A program made the position numbers and the translations under genes. A model generated the notes under the pieces. It was not told the DNA's origin. It saw only the letters and a list, made by a program, of their open reading frames with translations, and ran no database searches. 64,000 nt of DNA from DFXE01 sp032054765 (GTDB taxonomy: Bacteria; Bacteroidota; Bacteroidia; Bacteroidales; Tannerellaceae): positions 186,001 through 250,000 of the forward strand of contig DAMBSC010000003.1 of assembly GCA_032054765.1 (NCBI GenBank), given 5' to 3'. Positions 63,001 to 64,000 of the stretch are shown here, one piece after another (position 1 is the stretch's first letter; each line of letters opens with the position of its first letter).

Positions 63001-63569
63001 ATCGTACTGTAGACAATCCCGGTGATAGGAAAATCATCGGTAACAGTGAGATACGTTTGCCTTACAGTTTCGAACTGGCAGCCGACTGGAAAGGATTTGA
63101 TATCCGCGCTTTCTTCCAGGGCGTTGGAAAACGTGATTGGTATCCCTCAGCAGCGTCTATCTATTTCTGGGGCGTATATGCTCAACCCTGGACAAACCCA
63201 ACAATAAAGAACAGAGATCACTGGACACCGGAGAAGCCGGATGGCTATTTCCCTCGTATGAAAGCCTATATTGCAGAAGATAAAAACGAAGAACTTGGAG
63301 CTCCGCAGACTAAATACCTGCAAGACGCCTCATATCTTCGTCTAAAGAACCTGACATTAGGATATACATTACCCAAAAGTGTTCTGGAACAACTTCGTGT
63401 AGAATATCTGAGAATATATTTCAGTGCCGAGAACCTGCTTACATTCAGTAACCTGGATAAAGATGTCGACCTTGATCCGGAAATTGTGAACAAGAGCTAC
63501 AGTGGATTTGATTCAGGAACCTATCCTATGCAAAGAACATATTCATTTGGTGTAAATCTGACATTCTAA
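60024..63569 (+). CDS. SusC/RagA-family transporter with STN signalling domain
   Basis: 1181 aa. Signal/anchor region (about 25-45), STN domain (about 50-118; ARVSINKSNIQLSEILTEIE, ITYAMEGSHIILSKK), carboxypeptidase-regulatory domain (about 140-220; GTVVDSNGEPVIGANVIQKG), TonB box DEVVVVGYAVQKK, plug with ISVL-type VSVLKDASSAAIYGARAAFGVVLV, and barrel ending YSFGVNLTF. It takes up a glycan or peptide-like nutrient and reports occupancy to FecR. The ligand is not evident from the few genes seen, and no glycoside hydrolase is in the window on this side. Confidence 0.95.
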   Translation: MKNNLLLRLFCLKTPRCKQILRVMRITAFLLIICAVCGYAENTHSQNARVSINKSNIQLSEILTEIESQTDYLFIYNTQVNVNKKTTVRVKEKPVSEVLDRLFDNTNITYAMEGSHIILSKKENEASIYASISETKSQQQSNTITGTVVDSNGEPVIGANVIQKGTTNGTITNFDGEFSLNVPAGSTIEITYIGYLKQEVHVGNQKNIKIVLVEDSQSLDEVVVVGYAVQKKVNLSGAVQAVSGETITNRPITNVNRGLQGLVPNLNIANKSGRADDAPEINIRGFTSINGGEAFILVDNVPVTSEELARLNPDDIASVSVLKDASSAAIYGARAAFGVVLVTTKKASSNELKISFNGNVAIRDRGMRPEIITDLVEMMEMKNLARTPLSPVFSEAQLDYARKIQADPSLPRIIPNPNNPNAWDYYGETDWIDEGYRKTAPAYTANVNISKKDEILSYYVSGGFYQEDGLLRYGNDKLRRFNFRGNAEMKLTNWWKLGTNISYVNSTYDSPTFLDGYFNWNINRTASNNIPRNPDGTWSSAGAAVLGASGEGGRRDDRKNEVQVSLNTQFDIIKNVWTVNADANFRRYNFNRDQYNLSVPYRTGPGQPIQNSLSDRGSTTYAEFRAEEKKYDVYNLYTNFVKTFNEKHFFNAMIGYNRELTNNRLYTTRKDVLISGQLPEINLATGQASATNERSELALEGYFGRLNYIYDNRYIIEFNGRYDGSSRFPDGDRYGFFPSVSAAWVLGNEQFFHNIAETLKISNLKLRGSYGSLGNQVIIEDEKQIYYPYIPYMKSERIEYILDGDRPTAVYQPGVVSPTLTWEQVRTINGGIDLGLFNGKFDLAFDYYVRYTEDMLTYSKELPLVFGASAPRTNAADLKTKGWELTVGYRDQFTLANSPFNWSVKMMLADSRTWITKYDNPAKLIPDDDKTFYEGQRIGEIWGFINDGFFQSEAELAALDQTAVGTDDQNYKFYVGDTKFKDLNGDDKIDFGDRTVDNPGDRKIIGNSEIRLPYSFELAADWKGFDIRAFFQGVGKRDWYPSAASIYFWGVYAQPWTNPTIKNRDHWTPEKPDGYFPRMKAYIAEDKNEELGAPQTKYLQDASYLRLKNLTLGYTLPKSVLEQLRVEYLRIYFSAENLLTFSNLDKDVDLDPEIVNKSYSGFDSGTYPMQRTYSFGVNLTF

Positions 63570-63611
63570 ATGAAACACATCTTAGTTATTAACAAAGAAA
63601 AAATTAATAAA

Positions 63612-64000
63612 ATGAAAAAGATACATTCAATAATATGCTTACTCTGCCTGTTGGTATTGATGTCGGGATGTGAGGATTTTCTTGACAGAATACCCAAGAC
63701 AGAGGTTACGGAAAGTGAATTTTTCAATAATGTGACTGACTTGCAGACCTACACAAACGGACTGTATGAATAATAGAAGCTATTCCTCTTTATCAGGATT
63801 ATGGATCCGACAACGTTTCGCTACATAATGGAACCAATACTATGGATCAGGTTGTAATGGGAAACGTGTCTTCCTCCAATATATCAGATAATATCAATGG
63901 ATGGAAAGGCGACGAATGGAAGAAGCTGAGGCGTATAAACTATTTCCTTGCCAATGCCGGTAAAGCAGAAGGAATAGAAGCAGATATAAACCATTATATC
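63612..64000 (+). pseudogene. SusD/RagB-like lipoprotein with apparent frameshift (3' partial)
   Basis: Start at ATG 63612 (MKKIHSIICLL) gives a lipoprotein signal with LMSGC followed by EDFLDRIPKTEV, the usual SusD N-terminus. The frame ends at TAA 63771 after TYTNGLYE. SusD-like sequence continues in another frame from 63770 to the window end (EAIPLYQDYGSDNVSLHNG ... WKGDEWKKLRRINYFLANA). One missing base near 63768-63775 would restore a single frame. It is either an inactivated gene, a programmed or variable frameshift, or an assembly error. Confidence 0.8.

Overview
The window is AT-rich DNA from a Bacteroidota genome, almost certainly order Bacteroidales. The signs are two SusC/SusD pairs, DUF4493 and PCMD surface lipoproteins, a FecR/ECF sigma pair, a C-terminal type IX secretion-like sorting domain, a bactofilin, and start-proximal TAnnTTTG (-7) promoter boxes. 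The genus cannot be fixed from this sequence; Dysgonomonas or a relative would fit. No rRNA, CRISPR array, prophage or complete insertion sequence was seen; there is one tRNA (Arg, anticodon ACG).

Layout. 1-873: end of a quinone-oxidoreductase-like gene. 874-1592: long intergenic region with short-period repeats. 1593-10947: six tightly packed genes (four DUF4493 lipoproteins, an outer-membrane barrel, a PCMD lipoprotein), probably one surface-structure operon. 10978-20887: sugar-isomerase-like protein, hybrid-sensor histidine kinase, tRNA-Arg, patatin/beta-barrel protein, TonB-type receptor, pgk. 20991-21144: an array of seven 22-bp units. 21363-29472: secreted FnIII-type protein, DMT permease, esterase, remnant of a dead TonB receptor, TPR/AraC regulator, DUF308 membrane protein.

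29564-37489 is a PAPS-making and PAPS-using cluster: cysQ, an SLC13 anion permease, cysC, cysD, cysN, a sulfotransferase and a PCMD-like protein. There is no PAPS reductase or sulfite reductase, so sulfation rather than cysteine synthesis is the likely output. Four genes here carry inverted heptanucleotide arrays wrapped around their start codons. 37490-42559: ligA, a DUF6913-like gene, dapA, a GDPD-family phosphodiesterase and an outer-membrane barrel.

42768-52727 is a minus-strand utilisation locus: FadR-type regulator, NanA/DapA-family lyase, an SSS symporter fused to a lipoprotein-like helical domain, a sialidase-fold lipoprotein, SusC and SusD. A sialic-acid-like substrate is the best guess. 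53075-58239: cytidylate-kinase-like protein, HTH protein, fructosamine kinase, Mpi-like serine recombinase, bactofilin and a stand-alone CARF-DUF1887 (Card1/Can2-like) nuclease with no CRISPR system nearby. 58297-64000: ECF sigma factor, FecR anti-sigma, STN-containing SusC, and a SusD-like gene with an apparent frameshift, cut by the window end.

The most unusual signals are not genes. Three intergenic arrays (20991, 42633, 52889) share an exact 22-bp period and a CAT-N4-ATG core whose middle four bases differ between arrays; related short-period arrays lie at 896-1101. The second is the set of heptamer inverted repeats around cysC, cysD, cysN and the PCMD gene starts, including a perfect 31-nt inverted repeat spanning the cysC stop and cysD start.
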